In this document: positions 27,961 through 37,223 of the stretch, one piece after another | Layout of the letters: every line of letters starts with the position of its first letter | How positions within the stretch are numbered: position 1 is the stretch's first letter | Source: Bacillota bacterium | Lineage (GTDB): Bacteria; Bacillota_I; Bacilli_A; RF39; UBA660 | Reading direction: 5' to 3' | Length of the DNA: 64,000 nucleotides | Assembly (NCBI GenBank): GCA_015059435.1 | Contig: SVAJ01000002.1 | Span: 124,001-188,000 of the forward strand | Notes under the pieces: model-generated | Database searches by the model: none | What the model saw: the letters and a program-made list of their open reading frames with translations, nothing else | Told to the model about the DNA's origin: nothing | Made by a program: the position numbers and the translations under genes

Positions 27961-29268
27961 ATGAAAAATCTTACAATTTTACCAGCTGATACTTATACTG
28001 TTATTAATAAGACTGTTATTAGTGATAGTGATAAGAAATTAATTAGTATGTTATATCAACCTATTATTGGTTATAGTGCGACTTCTTTATATTTTACACT
28101 TATTGATGACTTAGATAAGTTACAAATAATGAGTAATGATTTAACACATCATCATTTAATGGCAACTATGCAATTACGTCTAGAAGATATAGTAATTGCT
28201 AGAGAAAAATTAGAAGCTATAGGACTTATTAAGAGTTATGTAAAGAAGGGTAATGTTAATCATTATGTTTATTTAATTTATTCTCCTATATCTGCTAATG
28301 AATTTTTTAATCATCCTATATTAAATGTTGTTTTATATAATAATTTAGGGAAGAAAGAGTATGAAAAAATAGTTAATTATTATAAGATACCAAGATTTAA
28401 TTTAAAGGATTATGAAGATATTACTTCTACTTTTGATCAAGTATTTACTTCTGTTAAGGGTAATGTTTTAGAGATTAATAGTGATATTACTAAGAGAGAT
28501 TCTAATAATATTTTAATAAATCAGGGAATTGATTTTAATATGCTTATTTCTAGTATTCCATCTTCTATGATTAATGAGAGATGTTTTACTAAGGATGTTA
28601 AAGATTTAATTAATGCATTAAGTTTTACATATAATCTTGATAATTTAGCTATGCAAGGATTAGTTAGAGATTCTATTAATGAAAAAGGTTTTGTTGATAA
28701 AACATTACTTAGAAAACAGTGTCGTAATTATTATCAGTTTGAGTCTAATGGAAATTTACCTACATTAATTTATAATAGACAACCAGATTATTTAAAGAAA
28801 CCAGTAGGGGATAATTCTAAATGGGCTAAGATGGTTTATACTTTTGAAAATTTAACTCCATATCAATTTTTAAAAGCTAAATATAAGGGGGCTGAACCTA
28901 CTGCAAGAGATAAGAAACTTATTGAAAGTTTATTAGTTGATCAAAAACTAAATCCTGGAGTAGTTAATGTTTTAATAGCTTATGTATTAAAAATAAATAA
29001 TGAGGGTTTAAAGAAAAGCTATGTTGAAACTATAGCTGGTCAATGGAAAAGACTTAACATAGAGACAGTAGAAGAGGCAATGAGGATTACTGAAAAAGAG
29101 TACAAGAAGAATAAGAAAATTGTATCTAAGTCTCCAATTAAAATTAGAAAAAATGATATAAAAGGTAAGAGTGATATTCCAGCTTGGTTTGATAAAGAAA
29201 TTGAAGAGAATACTATTACTAAAGAAGAAAGTGAAGAGATGGAGAAATTACTTAAGGAACTTGTTTAG
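27961..29268 (+). CDS. dnaB: replication initiation/membrane attachment protein DnaB (DnaD-like)
   Basis: The Gram-positive primosome protein DnaB, which helps load the replicative helicase with DnaD and DnaI. An N-terminal winged-helix-like region (DKKLISMLYQPIIGYSATSLYFTLIDD, EDIVIAREKLEAIGLIKSYV) is followed by the DnaD/DnaB_2-type region near the C-terminus (LTPYQFLKAKYKGAEPTARDKKLIESLL, NPGVVNVLIAYVLKINNEGLKKSYVETIAGQWKRLNI). 435 aa is typical. The dnaI gene that often follows is not here. SD aggtgat. Confidence 0.9.
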   Translation: MKNLTILPADTYTVINKTVISDSDKKLISMLYQPIIGYSATSLYFTLIDDLDKLQIMSNDLTHHHLMATMQLRLEDIVIAREKLEAIGLIKSYVKKGNVNHYVYLIYSPISANEFFNHPILNVVLYNNLGKKEYEKIVNYYKIPRFNLKDYEDITSTFDQVFTSVKGNVLEINSDITKRDSNNILINQGIDFNMLISSIPSSMINERCFTKDVKDLINALSFTYNLDNLAMQGLVRDSINEKGFVDKTLLRKQCRNYYQFESNGNLPTLIYNRQPDYLKKPVGDNSKWAKMVYTFENLTPYQFLKAKYKGAEPTARDKKLIESLLVDQKLNPGVVNVLIAYVLKINNEGLKKSYVETIAGQWKRLNIETVEEAMRITEKEYKKNKKIVSKSPIKIRKNDIKGKSDIPAWFDKEIEENTITKEESEEMEKLLKELV

Positions 29269-29279
29269 TTCCTTTTTTT
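29254..29279 (+). terminator. terminator after dnaB
   Basis: Hairpin aaggaac/gttcctt overlapping the gene end, with a T-run. Confidence 0.8.
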
Positions 29280-29420
29280 ATGATATACTATGCATTGTTT
29301 TGGGTGTAAATTATTGTCTAGCATAAAAAGTATAAAATGCTAATTCATTGTAAGGTAATAATTTATATGTTATTATTATATAGTAACAATAAATAAAATA
29401 TACTAGTAAAGGATGTTTAT

Positions 29421-29930
29421 ATGAGTAACGATATTTATTTTGTAGATCAAGAATTTTATAGTATAGTTAGTCACATTATTTCTAATGAAGAGTTCCAAAA
29501 AATGGATGATATTCTTCATCATGGAATTTCTAGACTTAATCATTCTTTAAGAGTGGCTTATTATACATACAAAGTTTCTAAAGCATTACATTTAGATTAT
29601 GTTGATACAACTCAAGCTGCGCTTTTACATGATTTTTTTATTGATGATGTTAAAGATGAAAATGCAGTTGGTAGACTTAGACGTCATCCTGGTTGTGCAG
29701 TAAAAAATTCTTTGAAACATTTTGATTTAAACGATAAACAAATTGATATTATCAAAACTCATATGTTTCCTGTAACATTTACACCTCCAAGATATTTGGA
29801 AAGCTGGATTGTTGATATTATTGATGATATTGCGGCTATTTATGAGAAATATTATAGTGTAAAAAAAGAAGTTCGTGCAGCTACTACGTTTTTATTTGTT
29901 ATGCTGTTTAATTTTATCAAAATGAGATAA
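29421..29930 (+). CDS. HD-domain hydrolase
   Basis: A 169-residue protein of the HD phosphohydrolase superfamily. Metal-ligand pattern: HGISRLNHSLRVAYY (His), AALLHDFFIDD (HD pair), RRHPGCAVKNSLKHF (His) and a late VDIIDDIAAIYEKY with the final Asp. HD proteins hydrolyse nucleotides or related phosphoesters. The substrate is unknown. It has its own short leader (29280-29420, containing an AT-rich imperfect inverted repeat tgttatt..tagtaaca) and a terminator, so it is likely a single-gene unit. Confidence 0.82.
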   Translation: MSNDIYFVDQEFYSIVSHIISNEEFQKMDDILHHGISRLNHSLRVAYYTYKVSKALHLDYVDTTQAALLHDFFIDDVKDENAVGRLRRHPGCAVKNSLKHFDLNDKQIDIIKTHMFPVTFTPPRYLESWIVDIIDDIAAIYEKYYSVKKEVRAATTFLFVMLFNFIKMR

Positions 29931-29949
29931 TAAAATTATCTCTTTTTTA
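29924..29949 (+). terminator. terminator after HD gene
   Basis: Hairpin gagataat/attatctc with a T-run, overlapping the stop. Confidence 0.85.
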
Positions 29950-29994
29950 CTAATAAAAAATATGATATAATTTATCAAGGAAAGAAGTGAGAAT

Positions 29995-31614
29995 ATGAGA
30001 AAAACTTATATTTTTGGACATAAAAAACCAGATAGTGATTCTGTTATGTCTGCAATTGGATTATCTTATTTAAAAAATGTATTAGGTAATAATACAGAGG
30101 CTAGAGTATTAGGAAGTTTAAATAAAGAAACTAAATATGCTTTGAAACATTTTGATATTAAAGAACCAAAGTATTTAAATGATGTTAAATTACAATTAAA
30201 AGATGTTAATTATCATAAAGACTTTTTAATTAAAGATACTGAGTCAATTTACGATGGTTATCAATATATGTTAAAAGAAGGTCTTACTGGACTTCCTGTA
30301 GTTAAGGAAAATAATGAATTTGTTGGTTTAATTACTATTAAAGATTTATCACATGCGATGGTAAATGGTAATTTTAGAGATTTATATACTTCTTATCAGA
30401 ATTTATTAAATGTATTATGTGGTGAGGAAGTGTTAAAATTTGATGATGAAATAGTTGGTCAAATTTTAGCCGCTACTTATAAGAGTACTACATTTATGGA
30501 AAGTGTTAAGTTAGAAAATGATACTGTTTTAATAGTAGGAGATCGTCATAGTATAATCGAGTATGCTGTTAATTCATCAGTTAAATTAGTTATTTTATCA
30601 GGTTCTGCGTTTATAAAAGATGAACATTTAGAAATAGCTCGTCGTAATAAAGTAAATATTATTAGAACTCCATATGATTCTTATCATATTTCTAGATTAA
30701 TGGCTTTAACTAATTATATTAAGACTATGATTAGAAGTTATAATCCAACTAAATTTGAAGATACTGAGTATGTTGATACTGTATTAGAAATTAATAATAA
30801 ATTAAAACATACTAATTATCCTATAGTTAATAAGAATAATAAGTGTCTAGGATTACTTAGACTTACTGATTTAAATGAGAAAGATCCAAAGAAAGTTATA
30901 TTAGTAGATCATAATGAAAAATTACAAAGTGTAGATGGTATTGATGAAGCTGATATCTTAGAGATAATTGATCATCATAATTTAGGTAGTATTACAACTA
31001 CTAGTCCTATTAATTTCAGAAATATGGCTGTTGGTTCTACTTGTACTATTGTTTATACTTTATTCAAAGAATATAAAGTAGAAATTCCTAAAAATATTGC
31101 AGGAGCATTACTTTCTGGAATATTATCAGATACATTAATACTTAAGAGTCCTACTGCTACTAAGAAAGATATACAAGCAGTTTTAGATCTTTCAAATATA
31201 GCAGGAGTTAATTATGAAGAGTATGGTTTAGAAATGTTAAAAGCTGGAACATCTTTAGATGGTATGAGTGCAGAAGATGTATTATATAATGACTTTAAGT
31301 TATATACTATTAGTGATAAAACATTTGCTATTGGGCAATTCTTTACTATGAATTTTGATGATATTAAGAAAGATATGGATAAATATCTTGAAATGCTTGA
31401 TAAAGTTAGTGAGGCTAATAATTATAGTTTAACTGCTTTATATGTAACTGATATTATTAAGCATGGTAGTTATGTGTTATTTAATACAAAGGGACAAGAT
31501 ATTATGAATATTGCTTATGAGTCTAATAATATAGAGCAAGGACATTTTATTGCTAACTGTGTATCACGTAAGAAACATGTTGTTCCATTAATAATGGGAA
31601 TATTCGATAACTAG
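29995..31614 (+). CDS. ppaC: family II inorganic pyrophosphatase with CBS-DRTGG insert
   Basis: A Mn/Co-dependent pyrophosphatase. The DHH fold opens with FGHKKPDSDSVMSA. The insert (about residues 65-290) holds a CBS repeat, a DRTGG-like region (VLIVGDRHSIIEYAV) and a second CBS repeat, then returns to EIIDHHNLGSI and the C-terminal DHHA2 region ending RKKHVVPLI. CBS-PPases are regulated by adenine nucleotides and diadenosine polyphosphates (known of the family). 539 aa is typical. SD gaaagaagtgag. It starts a run of closely spaced genes to 34060. Confidence 0.94.
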   Translation: MRKTYIFGHKKPDSDSVMSAIGLSYLKNVLGNNTEARVLGSLNKETKYALKHFDIKEPKYLNDVKLQLKDVNYHKDFLIKDTESIYDGYQYMLKEGLTGLPVVKENNEFVGLITIKDLSHAMVNGNFRDLYTSYQNLLNVLCGEEVLKFDDEIVGQILAATYKSTTFMESVKLENDTVLIVGDRHSIIEYAVNSSVKLVILSGSAFIKDEHLEIARRNKVNIIRTPYDSYHISRLMALTNYIKTMIRSYNPTKFEDTEYVDTVLEINNKLKHTNYPIVNKNNKCLGLLRLTDLNEKDPKKVILVDHNEKLQSVDGIDEADILEIIDHHNLGSITTTSPINFRNMAVGSTCTIVYTLFKEYKVEIPKNIAGALLSGILSDTLILKSPTATKKDIQAVLDLSNIAGVNYEEYGLEMLKAGTSLDGMSAEDVLYNDFKLYTISDKTFAIGQFFTMNFDDIKKDMDKYLEMLDKVSEANNYSLTALYVTDIIKHGSYVLFNTKGQDIMNIAYESNNIEQGHFIANCVSRKKHVVPLIMGIFDN

Positions 31615-31623
31615 GAGAATTTT

Positions 31624-32463
31624 ATGAAAGAAAAATTAATTTTAATGATTAAGGGGTTCTTTTTTGGAATAGCTAATATTATACCTGGAGTTAGTGGGGG
31701 AACTATGGCTCTTACTATGGGAGTATATGAAGAAATGATTGAGGTAATCAGTCATTTCTTTAAAGATATAAAGAAAAGCTTAAATTTTGTGATTCCTTTT
31801 GGAGTTGGAGCTTTATTATCTATATTATTAATTAGTAAATTAATTAGTAAGGCTTTAGATAAATTTCCTTTTCCAACAACGCTTTTCTTTATTGGATTAA
31901 TTTTAGGAGGAATTCCTCTTCTTACTAGAAAGGTAAGAAAAGTTAAGATTAAACCGTTAAATATTATTATATTTTTAATTACATTTGGTTTAATTATTGG
32001 AATGTCTATTATGAATGAAGGAAGTAATGTAGTAAATATTTCTAATTTAAGTCTAGGAATGTATTGTCTTTTATTCTTAGTTGGAATAATTGCTGCTGCT
32101 ACTATGGTTATACCTGGAGTAAGTGGTTCATTTGTATTAATGTTATTAGGTTTTTATAAACCTATTGTTGATACAGTTAGTAGTATTACAGATTTTTCTT
32201 TATTAGGACATAATATATTAGTTTTAATGCCATTTGGATTAGGTGTATTAATTGGTATAGTTTTGGTATCTAGATTAATAGAGTTTTTATTTAAGAAATT
32301 TGAAGTTTCTACTTATTATGCAGTATTAGGGTTCGTATTAGCTAGTGTAATTACACTTTTAATTAGTTTATTTGGATGTAGTATATCAATCATTCAAGTA
32401 CTTGTTGGATTAGTGTTATTTATAGTCGCTACATTAATAGGTTATAAGTTAGGAGATGCTTAG
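31624..32463 (+). CDS. DUF368 (PopT-like) polyprenyl-phosphate transporter
   Basis: A polytopic membrane protein of about 8 helices with the DUF368 repeat motifs: GFFFGIANIIPGVSGGTMAL near the N-terminus and a second, PGVSGSFVLMLLGFY, in the middle. Members of this family (PopT) have been shown to translocate undecaprenyl phosphate across the membrane. It is immediately followed, 1 base after its stop, by uppP, which makes C55-P from C55-PP on the outer face, so the pair forms a lipid-carrier recycling unit. 279 aa is typical. SD ctaggag. Confidence 0.9.
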   Translation: MKEKLILMIKGFFFGIANIIPGVSGGTMALTMGVYEEMIEVISHFFKDIKKSLNFVIPFGVGALLSILLISKLISKALDKFPFPTTLFFIGLILGGIPLLTRKVRKVKIKPLNIIIFLITFGLIIGMSIMNEGSNVVNISNLSLGMYCLLFLVGIIAAATMVIPGVSGSFVLMLLGFYKPIVDTVSSITDFSLLGHNILVLMPFGLGVLIGIVLVSRLIEFLFKKFEVSTYYAVLGFVLASVITLLISLFGCSISIIQVLVGLVLFIVATLIGYKLGDA

Positions 32464-32464
32464 T

Positions 32465-33292
32465 ATGATTTTAGTTTTATATACGTTACTTGGTTTATTA
32501 CAAGGAGTTACGGAACCAATACCTGTGTCTAGTAGTGGACATATTCTAATACTTCAAACATTATTGGAAAGATTCAATCAAAGTTTAAATATAGATTTTG
32601 AAACATTAGCTGTTATTACTAATTTTGGTAGTTTAATAGCAATAGTTATAATTTATTTTAATGATATAGTTAAGTTGTTTAAAGACTTTTTCTCTTATAT
32701 CTTTAATAAAGAAGAAAGAAAATCTAGTCGTAATGGATATTTATATTCATGGAAATTAGTAGTTGCGACAATACCAGCTGGTGTATTTGGACTTGTTGCT
32801 ACTAAATTAGACTTATTGGATTTTTTAGAGAAGAATATTAAATTTATAGGACTTACTCTTATAATTACATCTATATTCTTATTTTTAATAAAAGATTTTA
32901 AAGGTAGTAAAGATAGAGATGAAATTACATTCAAGGATGCAATAATAATTGGTTTATATCAAATGATTAGTGTAATTCCTGGTATTAGTAGAAGTGGAGC
33001 TACTATTGTAGGTGGTATGTTTCAGAATTTAAAAAGAGAAGTAGCATTTAATTTTTCATTTATTTTATATATACCAATTTCAATAGCAACATCAATTCTT
33101 GGAGTTAAAGATTTATTGGAATTATCTATTTCTGGTAGTACATGGGTATTATATATAATAGCTGCGATAATAGCTGGTATATTTACTTATATATGTACTA
33201 AGTGGTTTGCTAAAATTGTTAAGGAAGGTAAATTAATATATTTTTCAATTTATTGTTTCACAGTTGGATTATTAGTGTTAATATTACTTTAG
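32465..33292 (+). CDS. uppP: undecaprenyl-diphosphatase UppP/BacA
   Basis: Dephosphorylates undecaprenyl-PP to recycle the carrier for peptidoglycan synthesis; the family also gives bacitracin tolerance. The two signature motifs are present: GLLQGVTEPIPVSSSGHI at the N-terminus and PGISRSGATIVGG in the middle. About eight membrane helices, 275 aa. Start ATG 32465 is set by taggag ending at 32455; an ATG at 32456 is too close. Directly downstream of the DUF368 gene. Confidence 0.95.
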   Translation: MILVLYTLLGLLQGVTEPIPVSSSGHILILQTLLERFNQSLNIDFETLAVITNFGSLIAIVIIYFNDIVKLFKDFFSYIFNKEERKSSRNGYLYSWKLVVATIPAGVFGLVATKLDLLDFLEKNIKFIGLTLIITSIFLFLIKDFKGSKDRDEITFKDAIIIGLYQMISVIPGISRSGATIVGGMFQNLKREVAFNFSFILYIPISIATSILGVKDLLELSISGSTWVLYIIAAIIAGIFTYICTKWFAKIVKEGKLIYFSIYCFTVGLLVLILL

Positions 33293-33301
33293 AGGTGTAG
33301 T

Positions 33302-34060
33302 ATGAGAATAGAAATGGTTGGTTTACTTATTACTTTATTATTAGGAATATTCATTTTAATTGGATCTTTAATAGCTTTTCTTATTAAAAAGAGACAGAAA
33401 GTTATAGATTTTTCTTTAGGTCTTGCTTTTTCTGTAATAGTGATGCTTAGTATTTTGGATTTAATTCCAGAGATAATAGAAAATTTAAGACTTTCTTATA
33501 TTTGGGTATTTATAATAGGTGTAATTTTAGGATATGGTATTTTAAAATCACTTGATAATTTTATACCAGATCATGAAGATAATAAAATGAACAATAAAGA
33601 ATTAAAAGATAATTTAGCACATATTGGAGTTATATCATCTATTGCTTTAATGATTCATAATATTATAGAAGGAATAGCAATTTATTCTACTACTGTTTCA
33701 GATGTTTCTACTGGACTTTTGTTAAGTGTGGGAGTAGGGTTTCATAATTTACCACTTGGTATGGTTATTGCTACTACTTTCTATCAAGCTAATCAGAGTA
33801 AGAAAAAAACAATTTTATTTACAAGTTTATTATCATTATCTACTTTATGTGGTGGAGTGATTATGTTCTTATTAAATACTAAGACATTAAATCCAATAGT
33901 TTTAGGATTGTTTTTATCAGTAACATTAGGAATGCTTATATTTATATCACTTAGTGAATTATATCCTAGAATGAAAGAAATAAAAGATAAAGAAACTAAA
34001 AATATGGGATTATTAGTAGGATTTATTCTATTATTAATTTCTTGGTTAATTAGTCAATAA
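33302..34060 (+). CDS. ZIP-family metal transporter
   Basis: A polytopic membrane protein with the ZIP metal-binding helices: HNIIEGIAIY in helix 4 and VGFHNLPLGMVIATTFY in helix 5. The second site reads HNLPLG where many ZIPs have HEIPHE. A His/Asp-rich loop (DNFIPDHEDNKMNNKE) precedes helix 4. Likely imports Zn or a related divalent cation; the metal cannot be told. 252 aa. SD agaggtgt; 9 bases after uppP, so probably co-transcribed with it. Confidence 0.9.
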   Translation: MRIEMVGLLITLLLGIFILIGSLIAFLIKKRQKVIDFSLGLAFSVIVMLSILDLIPEIIENLRLSYIWVFIIGVILGYGILKSLDNFIPDHEDNKMNNKELKDNLAHIGVISSIALMIHNIIEGIAIYSTTVSDVSTGLLLSVGVGFHNLPLGMVIATTFYQANQSKKKTILFTSLLSLSTLCGGVIMFLLNTKTLNPIVLGLFLSVTLGMLIFISLSELYPRMKEIKDKETKNMGLLVGFILLLISWLISQ

Positions 34061-34083
34061 AACTGTCAACTTGACAGTTTTTA
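34060..34083 (+). terminator. terminator after the ZIP gene
   Basis: Perfect hairpin aaactgtcaa/ttgacagttt with T-run. Confidence 0.88.
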
Positions 34084-34135
34084 TTATTTACAGAAACTCC
34101 TTTTTATATTAATATTATTATAGAGGTGATGTTTT

Positions 34136-34855
34136 ATGTATTATTCTTTTTTATTTGTATTTTTACTATTTATAATATATTCTGTAATAGGATATTTAGT
34201 AGAAATAATTAGTTGTACTATTTATTTTAAAAAATTAAGTTTAAGTAGAGGCTATTTGATAGGCCCTTATATACCTATATATGGAGAAGGGGCTATTTTA
34301 ATATCAATTTTACTTAATAAATATAAAGATGATATATTAGTTTTATTTATAATGGGAATGCTTATATGCAGTGTGTTAGAGTATTTTACTAGTTTAATTA
34401 TGGAAAAGTTATTTAAATTACGTTGGTGGGATTATTCTACTATGCCATTTAATATTAATGGAAGAATATGTTTAGAGTATGGTGTATTATTTGGCTTTGG
34501 TGGAGTATTAATAGTAAATTATGTTAATCCATTTTTAGTTAATTTTTTGAGTAGTTTACCTAAATCATATGTTTATGTTATAGGGACAGTTGTACTTATT
34601 CCATTTTTAGTAGATCTTATTGAATCAACATATATTATTTTTCATTTAAAAGTAAATATAAATAAATATACTAATCAAGATGCAACTATGACTATAAAAA
34701 GAGAAGTGATTAAGTCATTTAAGAAACATAGAACATTTACAAATCGACTTCTAAAGGCTTTTCCTGATGTTCGTGAAGTCAAAAAAGGTCAAGTTGATAT
34801 TAAGAAAACAATGAAGAAAATTAAGAAGGAGAGGAGTAAAAATAATGAAAAATAG
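34136..34855 (+). CDS. CmpB-type putative ABC transporter permease
   Basis: A 239-residue membrane protein of the PF06541 (ABC_trans_CmpB) type: SVIGYLVEIISCTIYFKKLSLSRGYLIGPYIPIYGEGA, then VLEYFTSLIMEKLFKLRWWDYS and NGRICLEYGVLFGFGG. Five to six helices with a basic cytosolic C-tail. Function of this family is unproven despite its name. It overlaps the first giant prepilin gene by 11 bases, which implies coupled translation and possibly a role with that surface protein (inference). SD agaggtgat. Confidence 0.82.
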   Translation: MYYSFLFVFLLFIIYSVIGYLVEIISCTIYFKKLSLSRGYLIGPYIPIYGEGAILISILLNKYKDDILVLFIMGMLICSVLEYFTSLIMEKLFKLRWWDYSTMPFNINGRICLEYGVLFGFGGVLIVNYVNPFLVNFLSSLPKSYVYVIGTVVLIPFLVDLIESTYIIFHLKVNINKYTNQDATMTIKREVIKSFKKHRTFTNRLLKAFPDVREVKKGQVDIKKTMKKIKKERSKNNEK

Positions 34856-37112
34856 ACGAGGTTTTACATTAATAGAGTTATTGGTAGCTATGACTATAAT
34901 GGGAATATTATTAGTTATTACGATGCCTAGAATAAGTGGTATGATGAAATCATATGAGAAGAAGAAATATGAAACTTATGCTAAATCAGTCGAAAGAGCA
35001 GCTAAATTATATGTAGAAAGTCATTCTAAAGAAATGTTTGGTCATCAAGATAGTGGATGTGTTGCTGTTACATATAATAATCTTAAAAGTTCTAATTTAA
35101 TAAGAGATTATAATGATAATGGAAAATGTAATAATTTAGGTAACGGTAATGATCCTTACGTTAATGTTAGAAAAATAGGAGATCAGTATGAGTATGATAC
35201 TTCTATTGAATGTGTTAATAAAAGTGGTAAAGAAATGATAAATCAGAGTTTAGATAATGTAACTTGTGATATAGCAGAAGATAAAAATGGCCCTATTTTA
35301 ACTATTGATTATGGTAGTGTTGATCTTACTAAATGGATTAATTTAACTAAAACTAATGTAAAAATAAAAGTTAAATTAGAAGATAATGCTGGTTTTTGGG
35401 CAAATCAAACAGTTAAATACTATTGGCGTAATGTAAGAAATAATAATAAAACTGCTGTTAGAGTGTTATATTACCAAAATAAAAGAGAAATTACTCCTAA
35501 AAGTTTAACTAAGCAAATACCATCGAAATATTTTCCTGATTCTGATGGTGAATGGGAATTAGTAGTACAAGAAGATATTTCTGGTAATAAAACTGGAATA
35601 AAAGATTATTTAGGTAATTCTACTACAGAGTCAAAGAGTATAGTTTTAAAAATAGATAATAATGCTCCAAGTGTACCAACTTCTGAGATTAGAGTTAATA
35701 ATAGTAGTGGAGCACTTAGATCAAATAGTAGTAGTTGGACAAGTGAGACACGTTGGTGGGGTAACTTTAATGCAACAGATTCTGGATCAGGAGTTCAAGA
35801 ATATCAATATTCTAGTAATTGTGATGGAAATGCTAGTAAGTTAGATAATTCTTATACATATAATTCTACTAGAAATTGGACTTTCTGTATAAGAGCAGTA
35901 GATCATGCTGGTAATGCAAGTAGTTGGAGTAGTGCTTATTACTTTAAGATTGATAAGACTGCACCTACTGATTTCAATGTTAATATGAAAAAATGGTCTG
36001 CATCTCAATATAATAGTTATGATTCTAACAGTGATTATCGACCTGGTAAACCAGCAACAAGTGATAATTATTCTAATAATACTTGGTATAGGTATCCAGT
36101 TCAAACATATCCATCTGGAAGTAGTGATGCTGATTCAGGAGGAGTATATTATCAAGTAACGGTTACTGGAGATTCTAGTGATGTTACAAATCTTACAACT
36201 GATGTTCGTAATATAATACATAATGGAACTTCAACTGTTAAGTGGAGAGCATGTGATGCAGTTGGTAACTGTACTGGTTATGTTACTAAAACTGTAAAAG
36301 TAGATAAATCTGCTCCTACAGTACCAACAGTAAATATGAGAAAATGGTCTGAGGCTCAATATAATAGTTATAAAGATAACAATGACTATCGACCTGGTAA
36401 ACCATCATCAAGTGTAGATTATTCTAATAATACTTGGTATAAATATCCGGTTCAAACATATCCATCTGGAAGTAGTGATTCACATTCAGGAGGAGTGTAT
36501 TATCAAGTAACAGTTACTGGAGATGCTAGTAATGTTTCTAATCATACTTGTGATGTTCGTAACATAATAGCAGGAGGTACAACTAAAGTTAAGTGGAGAG
36601 CATGTGATGCAGTAGGTAACTGTAGTAGTTATTCTTCTGATAAAACTATAAAAGTAGATAAGGGTAATCCATCATGTTCAATTACTAAAACTTCTACAGG
36701 TACATCATCAGGTGTAAGTGTATCAGTTTCTTGTTCTGATTCTGGAAGTGGTGTTGATACTTGTGCTGGTGTATCTGGAAGTTCTGCTTCAAAAAGTGGT
36801 CTTACGAGTCCTACAACATATACAGTAGTTGATAATGCTGGAAGAAGTGGTTCTTGTAGTGTATCAGTTTCTTCAACTCCTCATACAGGTAGTACTTGTA
36901 TTAGGAATGGTGCTGCTTGTACGGCTAAATGTTATATAGGTAAAACGTTACAGGGAGAAGAAACAAATTATAATGTATGTAAACCTGGTTCAGGATTCTC
37001 TATCCAATCTTATTATGAACAAAGACATGAACCATGTGCTAGAATTGGTGGAGAATATAAATTTTCTAATCATTATTGTTTAGAATATAATACTTATTAT
37101 ACATACAATTAG
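34845..37112 (+). CDS. giant prepilin-like surface protein 1 (755 aa)
   Basis: The N-terminus is a textbook type IV prepilin: MKNRRG|FTLIELLVAMTIMGILLVI, cleavage predicted after Gly6 and Glu at mature position 5. Next comes a pilin core that includes YAKSVERAAKLY and GHQDSGC, shared with the other two. The ectodomain is then built from Ig/FnIII-like modules: an SVPTSEIRVNN...CIRAVDHAGNASSW module, two tandem 117-residue repeats (about residues 373-606, each with WSxxQYNSY, DYRPGKP, YPVQTYPSGSS and WRACDAVGNC), then a C-terminal Ser/Cys-rich tail. Standard pilins have 150-250 residues. SD ggagagg. It is followed by a terminator, and its start overlaps the CmpB-like gene. Confidence 0.93.
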   Translation: MKNRRGFTLIELLVAMTIMGILLVITMPRISGMMKSYEKKKYETYAKSVERAAKLYVESHSKEMFGHQDSGCVAVTYNNLKSSNLIRDYNDNGKCNNLGNGNDPYVNVRKIGDQYEYDTSIECVNKSGKEMINQSLDNVTCDIAEDKNGPILTIDYGSVDLTKWINLTKTNVKIKVKLEDNAGFWANQTVKYYWRNVRNNNKTAVRVLYYQNKREITPKSLTKQIPSKYFPDSDGEWELVVQEDISGNKTGIKDYLGNSTTESKSIVLKIDNNAPSVPTSEIRVNNSSGALRSNSSSWTSETRWWGNFNATDSGSGVQEYQYSSNCDGNASKLDNSYTYNSTRNWTFCIRAVDHAGNASSWSSAYYFKIDKTAPTDFNVNMKKWSASQYNSYDSNSDYRPGKPATSDNYSNNTWYRYPVQTYPSGSSDADSGGVYYQVTVTGDSSDVTNLTTDVRNIIHNGTSTVKWRACDAVGNCTGYVTKTVKVDKSAPTVPTVNMRKWSEAQYNSYKDNNDYRPGKPSSSVDYSNNTWYKYPVQTYPSGSSDSHSGGVYYQVTVTGDASNVSNHTCDVRNIIAGGTTKVKWRACDAVGNCSSYSSDKTIKVDKGNPSCSITKTSTGTSSGVSVSVSCSDSGSGVDTCAGVSGSSASKSGLTSPTTYTVVDNAGRSGSCSVSVSSTPHTGSTCIRNGAACTAKCYIGKTLQGEETNYNVCKPGSGFSIQSYYEQRHEPCARIGGEYKFSNHYCLEYNTYYTYN
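35961..36660 (+). repeat. tandem 351-bp coding repeat (2 copies)
   Basis: Copy A is about 35961-36311 and copy B 36312-36660. The period is 351 bp (117 codons), read from the offset between the shared aaatggtctg at 35991 and 36342. Stretches such as the codons for YPVQTYPSGSS are nearly identical between the copies. The duplication is in frame. Confidence 0.85.
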
Positions 37113-37137
37113 AATAACTTCGGTTATTCTTTTTTTT
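37111..37137 (+). terminator. terminator after prepilin-like gene 1
   Basis: Hairpin agaataac/gttattct closed by a TTCG tetraloop; long T-run. Confidence 0.92.
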
Positions 37138-37223
37138 GTAAAGAATAAGTAAAATTCTTTTTAATTTATTAACTATTTATTAAAAATAATATAAAATAGG
37201 TATAGGAAATATAGGAGGTATTT

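Noticed and set aside
29280-29420. Small RNA or riboswitch in the gap before the HD gene
   Set aside because: Only AT-rich sequence with a weak imperfect inverted repeat is visible; no conserved motif or terminator pair.
35841-36104. Minus-strand and alternative-frame open stretches inside the prepilin genes
   Set aside because: They overlap well-supported genes, have no SD and show no recognisable protein pattern; they are shadows of biased coding sequence.
35961-36660. CRISPR-like repeat array
   Set aside because: It is a two-unit coding duplication in frame, without short repeats and spacers; no cas gene is present.
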